Shown here piece after piece: positions 1 through 6,442 of a stretch of 6,683 nt of DNA; within the stretch, counting starts at the first letter, position 1; each line of letters opens with the position of its first letter. Made by a program: the position numbers and the translations under genes. Below the pieces are notes generated by a model. That model saw only the letters and a program-made list of their open reading frames with translations. It did no database searches and had not been told where the DNA came from. The DNA comes from Flavobacteriaceae bacterium (GTDB taxonomy: Bacteria > Bacteroidota > Bacteroidia > Flavobacteriales > Flavobacteriaceae). Where the stretch lies: assembly GCA_030633225.1 (NCBI GenBank), contig DAOVTF010000118.1:1-6683 (forward strand), read 5' to 3'.

Positions 1-1
1 G

Positions 2-49
2 AGGTCTATCTTTTTCTTAGTAATTATACTATTTGGTTTTATTAGTTGT
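2..49 (+). other. Partial lipoprotein signal peptide of the GH97 enzyme
   Basis: The codons from base 2 read R-S followed by a run of Phe, Leu, Ile and Val, then G-F-I-S-C. This is an h-region plus lipobox, with the lipidated Cys encoded at 47-49. The start Met and probably a few n-region residues lie left of the window. The residues after Cys (TQKTSN) contain no acidic residues, which by Bacteroidota rules favours retention facing the periplasm. That orientation is an inference. Confidence 0.75.
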
Positions 50-2050
50 ACTCAGAAAACATCTAACATCACTAAAGCTACTTCACCCAATAACAAAATT
101 AATTTGCAATTTATTTTATCTCCAAAAGGTGAGTTAAGTTATACCGTTTTATTTAATAGTATAATTGTAATTGACACTTCGTATTTAAGTTTTGATTTAA
201 AAGATCAACTAGCTTTAAAAAATGGATTTGAAATTGTAAAATCTTACTCGAAATCATTTAATGATACATGGCAAATGCAATGGGGTGAGCAAATTGATGT
301 TGAAAACAATTATAATCAATTAGTTGTAGAGCTTCAAGAAATTAAAAAGCCAAATAGGAAATTAAATTTAGAGTTTAAAATTTATGATGATGGCTTAGGT
401 TTTAGATATATATTTCCTGAACAAGAAAATTTAAAAGAAATTATTATTGTTGATGAAAATACACAATTCAATTTAACAGAAGATTATAAAGTTTGGTGGA
501 TTCCAGGTGATTGGGACATCTATGAGCATTTATACAGTACTACCAAATTATCTGAAATTGATGCTTTAAAATATGTTAACCATAACAATTTAGCACAAAC
601 TTATATTCCTGAAAATGCGGTAAATACACCCATAACCATGCGTTCAAAAAATGGATTACATTTAAGTTTTCACGAAGCGGCTTTGGTTGATTATTCGGGT
701 ATGACCTTAAAAATTGATACGGAAAATCTAACTTTAACAAGTGAGTTGGTAGGTTCTGAGATTACAGGATACAAAGTTAAAAGAACTATCCCCTTTGCAA
801 CACCTTGGCGTACAATTCAAATCGCTGAAAAAGCAACTGATTTAATTGTTTCTAATTTAATAGTTAACCTAAATGAACCAAATAAACTTGGAGATATTTC
901 TTGGTTCAAACCTATAAAATACACAGGTATTTGGTGGGAAATGCATCTAGGAAAGTCATCTTGGGATATGTCTTCTGAAAAACATGGAGCAACAACAAAA
1001 AAGGCTAAAAGTCTAATCGATTTTTCATCAAAAAATAATTTTGGAGGAATTTTAATTGAAGGATGGAATACTGGTTGGGGCTATGGAGAGGGATTTGATT
1101 TTGTAACCCCTTATTCAGATTTTAATTTAAAAGAAGTTGTACGTTACGGAAAAGAAAAAGGAGTTGATATAATTATGCATCATGAAACTTCGGCAGCTAC
1201 TGAAACCTATGAAAAGCAACAGGATACTGCTTATTCTTTAATGCAATCTTTAGGTATTCATAGTGTAAAAACAGGATATGTAGGTAAAATCCTTCCGAAA
1301 GGAGAATATCATCACGGACAATATATGGTCAATCAATATAATAATACTGTTATAAAAGCTGCAAAATATAAGGTTGCTATTAATGCACACGAACCAATTA
1401 AACCAACAGGATTAAGAAGAACATATCCAAATATCATTTCAAGAGAAGGATTACGAGGTCAGGAGTTTAATGCTTGGGCGTCAGATGGTGGTAACCCACC
1501 AGAGCATTTGTCAATAGTTGCTTTTACAAGAATGCTTGCCGGACCAATTGATTTTACACCTGGAATTTTTGATATAAAATTTGATAAATACAAAGAAAAT
1601 AATCAGGTAAATACAACATTGGCACATCAGCTTGCATTGTACGTTGTAATTTATAGTCCGATACAAATGGTTCCAGATCTGATTGAAAATTATCAGAATC
1701 AACCTGCATTTCAATTTATTAGAGATGTTGGAGTAGATTGGCAACAAACAAAAGTTGTCAATGGAGAAATTGGTGATTTTGTGACTATTGTAAGGCAAGA
1801 AAAAGGAACAGGCAACTGGTTTATTGGGAGTATTACAGATGAAAATGCAAGAAATCTATCCTTTCCACTTGATTTTCTAGAATCAGACCAAGAATATGAA
1901 GCCATTATTTATGAGGATGGCGAAAATGCTCATTGGAATGAAAATCCAACAGATTTGAATATCAAAAAAATAATAGTTACTCAAAATTCTGAAATAAAAT
2001 TAAAATTAGCTCCAGGAGGAGGAGCGGCAATAAATATTATAAAAAAATAA
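2..2050 (+). CDS. GH97 family alpha-glucosidase, SusB-like inverting type, lipoprotein (5' end outside window)
   Basis: Hydrolyses terminal alpha-glucosidic bonds of malto-oligosaccharides, releasing glucose. The frame is open from base 2 (682 codons visible), and the true start lies just upstream. The first visible residues are a hydrophobic signal segment ending FISC, with the lipobox Cys at visible residue 16, so a TTG start at 104 would wrongly remove the export signal. Layout by family knowledge: N-terminal beta-sandwich to about residue 300, a (beta/alpha)8 barrel from about 307 (GIWWEMHL), and a short C-terminal beta domain ending in APGGGAAI. Catalytic glutamates: Glu395 (HHETSA) and Glu464 (NAHEP) as base pair, Glu488 (GQEF) as acid, with Glu482 as a calcium ligand. 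Their spacing of 69, 18 and 24 residues equals that of Glu439/508/526/532 recalled for Bacteroides SusB. Gly425 (VKTGYVG) occupies the position of the Asp nucleophile of retaining GH97 alpha-galactosidases, so inversion is expected. The gene leads directly into the GH13 gene 5 bp downstream, suggesting one transcript. Exact substrate is inferred. Confidence 0.93.
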   Translation, partial: RSIFFLVIILFGFISCTQKTSNITKATSPNNKINLQFILSPKGELSYTVLFNSIIVIDTSYLSFDLKDQLALKNGFEIVKSYSKSFNDTWQMQWGEQIDVENNYNQLVVELQEIKKPNRKLNLEFKIYDDGLGFRYIFPEQENLKEIIIVDENTQFNLTEDYKVWWIPGDWDIYEHLYSTTKLSEIDALKYVNHNNLAQTYIPENAVNTPITMRSKNGLHLSFHEAALVDYSGMTLKIDTENLTLTSELVGSEITGYKVKRTIPFATPWRTIQIAEKATDLIVSNLIVNLNEPNKLGDISWFKPIKYTGIWWEMHLGKSSWDMSSEKHGATTKKAKSLIDFSSKNNFGGILIEGWNTGWGYGEGFDFVTPYSDFNLKEVVRYGKEKGVDIIMHHETSAATETYEKQQDTAYSLMQSLGIHSVKTGYVGKILPKGEYHHGQYMVNQYNNTVIKAAKYKVAINAHEPIKPTGLRRTYPNIISREGLRGQEFNAWASDGGNPPEHLSIVAFTRMLAGPIDFTPGIFDIKFDKYKENNQVNTTLAHQLALYVVIYSPIQMVPDLIENYQNQPAFQFIRDVGVDWQQTKVVNGEIGDFVTIVRQEKGTGNWFIGSITDENARNLSFPLDFLESDQEYEAIIYEDGENAHWNENPTDLNIKKIIVTQNSEIKLKLAPGGGAAINIIKK

Positions 2051-2055
2051 GTAGC

Positions 2056-2106
2056 ATGAGAAAAATTATATATAGTCTTTTAGTAGTATTATTGTTTACA
2101 AATTGT
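2056..2106 (+). other. Lipoprotein signal peptide of the GH13 enzyme
   Basis: There is a positively charged n-region (MRK), a hydrophobic core (IIYSLLVVLLF) and a lipobox ending in Cys17. The mature N-terminus reads C-T-N-K-K-E-E-S. A Lys followed by two Glu shortly after the Cys resembles the Bacteroidota lipoprotein export signal (Lys followed by acidic residues) that sends lipoproteins to the cell surface. It sits about two residues further from Cys than the pattern I recall, so surface exposure is only suggested. Confidence 0.75.
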
Positions 2107-3939
2107 ACTAACAAAAAAGAGGAATCAGTTAGCATAGAACCAAAAATGAATTCAAAAAAAGATCAAAAGAAAGTAATTTATCAGGTTTTTACCCGATTAT
2201 TTGGAAATGAAAATACTACGAATAAACCTTGGGGAACTATTGAAGAAAATGGAGTTGGAAAATTCAACGATTTTTCTGATAAAGCACTACAGGAAATTAA
2301 AGACCTTGGAATAACACATATTTGGTATACTGGTATTTTACATCATGCAACAATTACAGATTATACAAAATATGGAATATCTAACGATGATCCCGATGTT
2401 GTAAAAGGTAGAGCTGGTTCTCCTTATGCTGTAAAGGATTATTATCAGGTTGATCCCGATCTTGCTGTAGATCCAGCAAAACGAATGGAGGAATTTGAAG
2501 CTTTAATTCAACGCTCTCATAAAAACGGACTAAAAGTAATTATTGATATTGTTCCCAATCATGTTGCTCGCAATTATAAAAGTAAAAACAACCCGGAAAA
2601 TGTAACTTCTTTTGGGGCAAATGATGATAAAACCAAAGAGTATAGTAGAGATAATAATTTTTATTATGTTGTTGGCGAAGATTTTAAAGTTCCTGTATGG
2701 AAAGATGATTACCAACCTTTAGGAGGAGAGAAAAATACTCTTGCCGATAGAAAATTTGAAGAAAAACCAGCTAAATGGACAGGTAATGGTTCGCGTTTGG
2801 CACAGCCTGATTTTTACGACTGGTATGAAACAGTAAAGGTAAATTACGGTGTAAAACCAGATGGGTCTAAAGGATTTGAAGAAATTCCTAAAGAATTTGA
2901 AAGTAAAAATTATAAAGAACATTTTGCTTTTTGGGAAGGAAAAGATGTGCCTGATTCATGGAAAAAATTTAGAGATATTACTTTATTCTGGATAGATAAA
3001 GGAGTAGATGGTTTTAGATATGATATGGCAGAAATGGTGCCTGTAGAGTTTTGGAGTTATATGAATTCTTCTATTAAAATGAAAAATCCTGAAGCATTTC
3101 TTTTGGCTGAAGTTTATAACCCTGATCTATATCGCCCGTATATTAACCTTGGTAAAATGGATTATCTATATGATAAAGTTGCGTTTTATGATTCTATTAA
3201 ACATATTGTAAAAGGTTATGGTTGGACAGATCATCTACCAAAAGTACAGGAAGACCTTGCAGATATTGAGCACAACATGCTTCATTTTTTAGAAAATCAT
3301 GATGAACAACGCCTTGCTAGTCCAGATTTTGCAGGCTTTGCTGAAAATGGTAAACCTGCTATGGTAGTGTCAACTACCATTAGTACATCGCCAACGATGG
3401 TCTATTTCGGACAAGAAGTTGGTGAACCCGGAGCAGAAAATGCTGGTTTTGGCACTGCAACTCGGACTTCAATTTTTGATTATATTGGTGTCCCACATCA
3501 TCAACGTTGGATGAATAACAAACAATTTGATGGAGGTCAATTATCTGAAAGTGAAAAGGAGCTACGTGATTTCTATAAGCAATTATTGAATTTTACTATT
3601 AAGAGTACCGCTCTTATGGGAGATTATAAAGAAATTCACTTCTATAATAAAGAGTATACAGAGAATTATAATCATCGTGTTTTTTCATTTGTTCGATGGT
3701 CAGATAATGAAAAACTGATTATTGTTTCAAATTTTGACTCTGATAAAAGTTATGAGCTCAATTTAAAATTACCAGAAGATGTAATTTCTGATTGGAAATT
3801 AAAAGATGGAAAATATCTAGTTACAGATCAATTATATCTTAAATTAACAAGTGATTTAAAAGTTGAAAATGGTATAGGTAGTATGAAAATTAATCTTATG
3901 CCTTTAGAATCGTTAATTTTAAAATTGGATTCTAATTAA
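2056..3939 (+). CDS. GH13 alpha-amylase-family glycoside hydrolase, lipoprotein
   Basis: Endo- or oligosaccharide-acting alpha-glucan hydrolase of 627 residues. The start is ATG, 5 bp after the GH97 stop. A signal peptide (MRKIIYSLLVVLLF) ends in the lipobox FTNC with Cys17. The catalytic barrel begins near residue 38 (VIYQVFTRLFGN). Visible GH13 regions: SPYAVKDYY at 122-130; region I DIVPNH at 164-169; region V QPD at 250-252; region II GFRYDMAE with nucleophile Asp323 and Arg321; region III AEVYNP with acid/base Glu352; region IV ENHDEQR with His415 and stabiliser Asp416; GQEVGE at 452-457. A C-terminal beta domain ends LMPLESLILKL. All catalytic residues are present. About 150 residues separate region I from region II, so the B domain is large. 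I cannot tell from sequence whether it acts as alpha-amylase, neopullulanase or maltogenic enzyme, and I do not recognise the subfamily. Co-transcription with GH97 implies work on starch- or glycogen-like glucan. The 3' end converges on rpe. Confidence 0.92.
   Translation: MRKIIYSLLVVLLFTNCTNKKEESVSIEPKMNSKKDQKKVIYQVFTRLFGNENTTNKPWGTIEENGVGKFNDFSDKALQEIKDLGITHIWYTGILHHATITDYTKYGISNDDPDVVKGRAGSPYAVKDYYQVDPDLAVDPAKRMEEFEALIQRSHKNGLKVIIDIVPNHVARNYKSKNNPENVTSFGANDDKTKEYSRDNNFYYVVGEDFKVPVWKDDYQPLGGEKNTLADRKFEEKPAKWTGNGSRLAQPDFYDWYETVKVNYGVKPDGSKGFEEIPKEFESKNYKEHFAFWEGKDVPDSWKKFRDITLFWIDKGVDGFRYDMAEMVPVEFWSYMNSSIKMKNPEAFLLAEVYNPDLYRPYINLGKMDYLYDKVAFYDSIKHIVKGYGWTDHLPKVQEDLADIEHNMLHFLENHDEQRLASPDFAGFAENGKPAMVVSTTISTSPTMVYFGQEVGEPGAENAGFGTATRTSIFDYIGVPHHQRWMNNKQFDGGQLSESEKELRDFYKQLLNFTIKSTALMGDYKEIHFYNKEYTENYNHRVFSFVRWSDNEKLIIVSNFDSDKSYELNLKLPEDVISDWKLKDGKYLVTDQLYLKLTSDLKVENGIGSMKINLMPLESLILKLDSN
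3904..3935. repeat. Imperfect inverted repeat at the 3' end of the GH13 gene
   Basis: The arms TTAGAATC (3904-3911) and GATTCTAA (3928-3935) are perfectly complementary over 8 bp. Between them the 12-bp palindrome AATTTTAAAATT (3915-3926) could extend the stem after a small asymmetric internal loop. It lies within the last codons of the GH13 gene and just beyond the stop of the converging rpe gene. It could serve as a 3'-end structure for the rpe transcript. No clear T-tract follows on either strand, so a classical intrinsic terminator is not supported. Confidence 0.45.
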
Positions 3940-3968
3940 TTGAATATCGAAAGAATTAACTGTTTTTT
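3936..3968 (+). terminator. Weak candidate terminator between convergent GH13 and rpe genes
   Basis: TTAATT (3936-3941) and AATTAA (3954-3959) form a 6-bp, all-A/T stem around a 12-nt loop, and six T residues follow at 3963-3968 on the + strand. The hairpin contains both stop codons of the converging genes. The stem is weak, and such palindromes are common by chance in AT-rich DNA, so this is only a candidate. Confidence 0.25.
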
Positions 3969-4606
3969 AAATTCTTAATAGTTTCTAAAGGATTATTGCT
4001 TTTAAAAACAAAACTCCCGGCTACCAATGCATTGGCTCCAGCGGAGACTAGTTTATTTATGTTCTTATCATTTACACCACCATCAACTTCAATGATGGCT
4101 TTTGAACCTGTTTTAGATATCAATTCTCTTAATTTCTCAATTTTTCTATAAGTGTTTTCTATAAAACTCTGGCCTCCAAAACCCGGATTAACACTCATTA
4201 TTAAAACCAAATCCAAATCATTAATTATATCTTCTAAAACAGAAATCGGAGTATGAGGATTTAAAGAAACGCCAGCTTTCATTCCTTCAGCTTTTATGGC
4301 TTGAACGGTTCTATGTAAATGTTTACATGCCTCGTAATGCACAGTTAAAATATCAGCTCCAGCCTTTTTAAAATCAGTAATAAATCTGTCTGGGTCAACA
4401 ATCATTAGGTGGACATCCATTGTTTTTTTAGCATGCTTTTTAATCGCTGAAATAACCGGCATTCCAAATGATATATTCGGCACAAAAACTCCATCCATAA
4501 CATCAATATGAAACCAATCGGCCTCACTTTGATTAACCATTTCAATTTCCTTTTGCAAATTTGCAAAATCAGCCGCTAATATTGAAGGTGCAATTATATG
4601 TGACAT
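3956..4606 (-). CDS. rpe: Ribulose-phosphate 3-epimerase
   Basis: Interconverts ribulose 5-phosphate and xylulose 5-phosphate in the cytosolic pentose phosphate pathway. The product is a 216-residue single-domain TIM barrel, the normal family length. The start is the ATG at 4606, giving MSHIIAPSILAADF, which matches the usual family N-terminus. A longer in-frame GTG start at 4642 would add 12 unconserved residues. Family signatures: HIDVMDG with metal ligands His33 and catalytic Asp35; DVHLM with His66; SVNPGFGGQ at 138-146 (phosphate-binding loop region); EVDGG with the second catalytic Asp175; AGSFVF near the C-terminus. No key residue is missing. No Shine-Dalgarno sequence is present. An A8 run just before the start codon is the typical A-rich Bacteroidota leader. 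It is divergent from recJ and convergent with the GH13 gene, so it is likely monocistronic. Confidence 0.97.
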   Translation of the reverse strand: MSHIIAPSILAADFANLQKEIEMVNQSEADWFHIDVMDGVFVPNISFGMPVISAIKKHAKKTMDVHLMIVDPDRFITDFKKAGADILTVHYEACKHLHRTVQAIKAEGMKAGVSLNPHTPISVLEDIINDLDLVLIMSVNPGFGGQSFIENTYRKIEKLRELISKTGSKAIIEVDGGVNDKNINKLVSAGANALVAGSFVFKSNNPLETIKNLKNS

Positions 4607-4618
4607 ACTTTTTTTTGG

Positions 4619-4645
4619 CAAAAATAAAGAAATTCTTAACACAAA
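4619..4645 (-). promoter_or_regulatory. Candidate Bacteroidota-type promoter for rpe
   Basis: On the - strand TATTTTTG (4626-4619) fits the Bacteroidota -7 consensus TAnnTTTG. A TTTG (4645-4642) lies 15 nt upstream as a possible -33 element. The spacing is shorter than the usual about 18-20 nt, and the implied leader before the ATG at 4606 is only a few nucleotides. This is a candidate only, as such motifs arise readily in AT-rich DNA. Confidence 0.25.
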
Positions 4646-4658
4646 CTACTCATGTTAA
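4636..4658. repeat. Short inverted repeat in the rpe-recJ divergent promoter region
   Basis: TTAACA (4636-4641) and TGTTAA (4653-4658) are exact reverse complements separated by 11 nt. The element lies in the only sizeable intergenic space of the window (4607-4707), overlapping the candidate rpe promoter. It could be an operator, but arms of 6 bp are not significant alone in DNA this AT-rich. Confidence 0.2.
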
Positions 4659-4707
4659 AAACTTACCAATTTTAATTATATTTACTCTTTGATCAAAAGA
4701 TAAGAAT

Positions 4708-6408
4708 ATGCGTTGGAAAAATAAATTGACACCGGACAAAAGTAAAATTAGCAGATTAGCTGTGGAACTGAATATTGACTCTACTTTAGCCAAACTATTA
4801 GTCCAACGTAAAATTGAAACTTATGAACAAGCTAAAAACTTTTTCAGACCAAGCTTAGATGATATTCATGATCCTTTTTTGATGAAGGATATGGATAAAG
4901 CAGTTGATCGTATTGAAACTGCTATAAAAAATGAAGAAAACATACTAATTTATGGCGATTATGATGTGGATGGTACTACGGCAGTTTCATTAGTTTTTTC
5001 TTATTTACAAACCCTATATAATAATATTTCTACTTATATACCAGATAGGTACGAAGAAGGGTATGGTATCTCTTTTCAAGGAATAGATTTTGCTTCTGAC
5101 AATGGATTTTCATTGATTATTGCTTTAGACTGCGGAATAAAAGCCGTTGATAAAATTGAGTACGCCAACAAAAAAAACATAGATTTTATAATTTGTGATC
5201 ACCATCGTCCAGGTAATGAAATCCCTTCTGCCATTGCTGTTTTAGATCCTAAACGTGATGATTGTAATTATCCATATGATGAATTGTGCGGTTGTGGTGT
5301 GGGATTTAAACTGATTCAAGGTTTGGCAGAAAAAAGAGACCAAAGTATTGATACTTTGACTTCTTACTTAGATCTTGTTGCAATAGCTATTGCTGCTGAT
5401 ATTGTTCCAGTTACAGGTGAAAATAGGGTTTTAGCTTATTTTGGGTTACAGGTTATCAATTCAAACCCCAGAACAGGAATAAAAGCATTAATTGGACAAA
5501 AAAAAAAAGAAGAATTAAATATAACGGATGTTGTTTTTGGAATTGCGCCAAGAATAAATGCTGCCGGAAGAATGAAACATGGTTTATATGCCGTAAATCT
5601 ATTAACTGAAAGTAATTTTGAAAAAGCTCAAAAATATGCGGCCGAAATTGAACAATTTAATTTAGATCGAAAAGACGTAGATCAACAAATAACCAAAGAA
5701 GCATTATTACAAATTAAAGAAAATAAGGAAGAAGATAATTATACTTCTGTTGTTTTTAATGAAACATGGCATAAAGGAGTTATTGGAATTGTAGCTTCAC
5801 GATTAATTGAAACCTATTATCGTCCAACTTTGGTATTTACTAAAAGTGGTGAAAAATTAGCAGCTTCGGCTCGTTCTGTAAAAGGATTTGATGTGTATAA
5901 TGCCTTACAAGAATGTAGTGATTATATAGAACAATTTGGGGGTCATAAATATGCAGCAGGATTAACCCTTGGTCCTAAGAATTATCAAAATTTTAAGGCT
6001 AAGTTTGAAGAGGTTGTAAAAAACAGTATTTCAAAGGAATTGCTTATCCCTGAAGTTTCGGTAGATTCATCTATCTTTTTATCGAATATTACACCTAAAT
6101 TCAATAGAATAATTAAACAGTTTGGGCCATTTGGTCCGAAAAATATGAAACCTGTTTTTGTTGCTTCCGGGCTACGCGATAATGGTTATGGTAAAAAGGT
6201 TGGTAAAGATGAAGATCATTTAAAACTAAATATTATTTCGGGTGCTGATAAAAAAACTTATAACGCAATTGGGTTTGGGTTGGGAAATAAATTTAATCTT
6301 ATAAATAATGGGAATTCTTTTAAGGCGGTGTTTACGATTGAAGAAAATCATTGGAACGGGATTACATCTTTACAATTGAATATAAAAGATCTAAAAGCTG
6401 ATGATTAA
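4708..6408 (+). CDS. recJ: Single-stranded-DNA-specific exonuclease RecJ
   Basis: A 5'-3' exonuclease on single-stranded DNA that acts in recombinational repair, base excision repair and mismatch repair in the cytoplasm. It is 566 residues, typical for bacterial RecJ. The DHH phosphoesterase core is complete: motif I GDYDVDG with Asp84, Asp86 and Asp88; motif II ALDCG with Asp141; motif III DHH at 164-166; motif IV AADIVP with Asp231. A charged helical linker (about 310-345) connects to the DHHA1 domain, which carries SARS near 385 and GGHKYAAG at 411-418. The C-terminal part (about 450-566, including FGPFGPKNMKP) corresponds to the OB-fold DNA-binding region. The ATG start giving MRWKNKL fits the family N-terminus; no Shine-Dalgarno sequence is visible. 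The 101-bp upstream gap suggests its own promoter; TATATTTA at 4677-4684 is a near match to TAnnTTTG. An 11-A run inside the gene encodes Lys codons in frame. Confidence 0.97.
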   Translation: MRWKNKLTPDKSKISRLAVELNIDSTLAKLLVQRKIETYEQAKNFFRPSLDDIHDPFLMKDMDKAVDRIETAIKNEENILIYGDYDVDGTTAVSLVFSYLQTLYNNISTYIPDRYEEGYGISFQGIDFASDNGFSLIIALDCGIKAVDKIEYANKKNIDFIICDHHRPGNEIPSAIAVLDPKRDDCNYPYDELCGCGVGFKLIQGLAEKRDQSIDTLTSYLDLVAIAIAADIVPVTGENRVLAYFGLQVINSNPRTGIKALIGQKKKEELNITDVVFGIAPRINAAGRMKHGLYAVNLLTESNFEKAQKYAAEIEQFNLDRKDVDQQITKEALLQIKENKEEDNYTSVVFNETWHKGVIGIVASRLIETYYRPTLVFTKSGEKLAASARSVKGFDVYNALQECSDYIEQFGGHKYAAGLTLGPKNYQNFKAKFEEVVKNSISKELLIPEVSVDSSIFLSNITPKFNRIIKQFGPFGPKNMKPVFVASGLRDNGYGKKVGKDEDHLKLNIISGADKKTYNAIGFGLGNKFNLINNGNSFKAVFTIEENHWNGITSLQLNIKDLKADD

Positions 6409-6437
6409 CAAAATGCTTGTTCCTATTTAATTTTTTT
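6407..6437 (+). terminator. Weak candidate terminator after recJ
   Basis: AACAA (6407-6411) and TTGTT (6417-6421) form a 5-bp stem with a 5-nt loop overlapping the recJ stop codon. A T-rich stretch including seven Ts (6431-6437) follows in the 34-bp gap before the converging ABC-F gene. The stem is short and the T-run is about 9 nt away, so support is low. Confidence 0.25.
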
Positions 6438-6442
6438 GAATT

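Noticed and set aside
104..106. TTG codon as the start of the GH97 gene
   Set aside because: The frame stays open to base 2 and the upstream codons form a clear lipoprotein signal ending in a lipobox Cys, so the true start is upstream of the window.
1511..1905. Two - strand reading frames inside the GH97 gene
   Set aside because: They lie antisense to strongly conserved GH97 coding sequence and show no recognisable motifs or separate start context.
2012..2024. Shine-Dalgarno-like AGGAGGAGG before the GH13 gene
   Set aside because: It lies more than 30 nt before the ATG and encodes the conserved Pro-Gly-Gly-Gly near the GH97 C-terminus, so it is not placed to act as a ribosome binding site.
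2530..2922. Two - strand hydrophobic reading frames inside the GH13 gene
   Set aside because: They are Phe/Ile-rich only because they are antisense to Lys/Glu/Asn-rich coding DNA, and they cover catalytic region I and the region V motif of the GH13 enzyme.
4607..4642. Extended rpe start at a GTG (4642) adding 12 residues
   Set aside because: The added residues are not family-like, while the ATG at 4606 gives the standard N-terminus MSHIIAPSILAADF and follows an A-rich leader.
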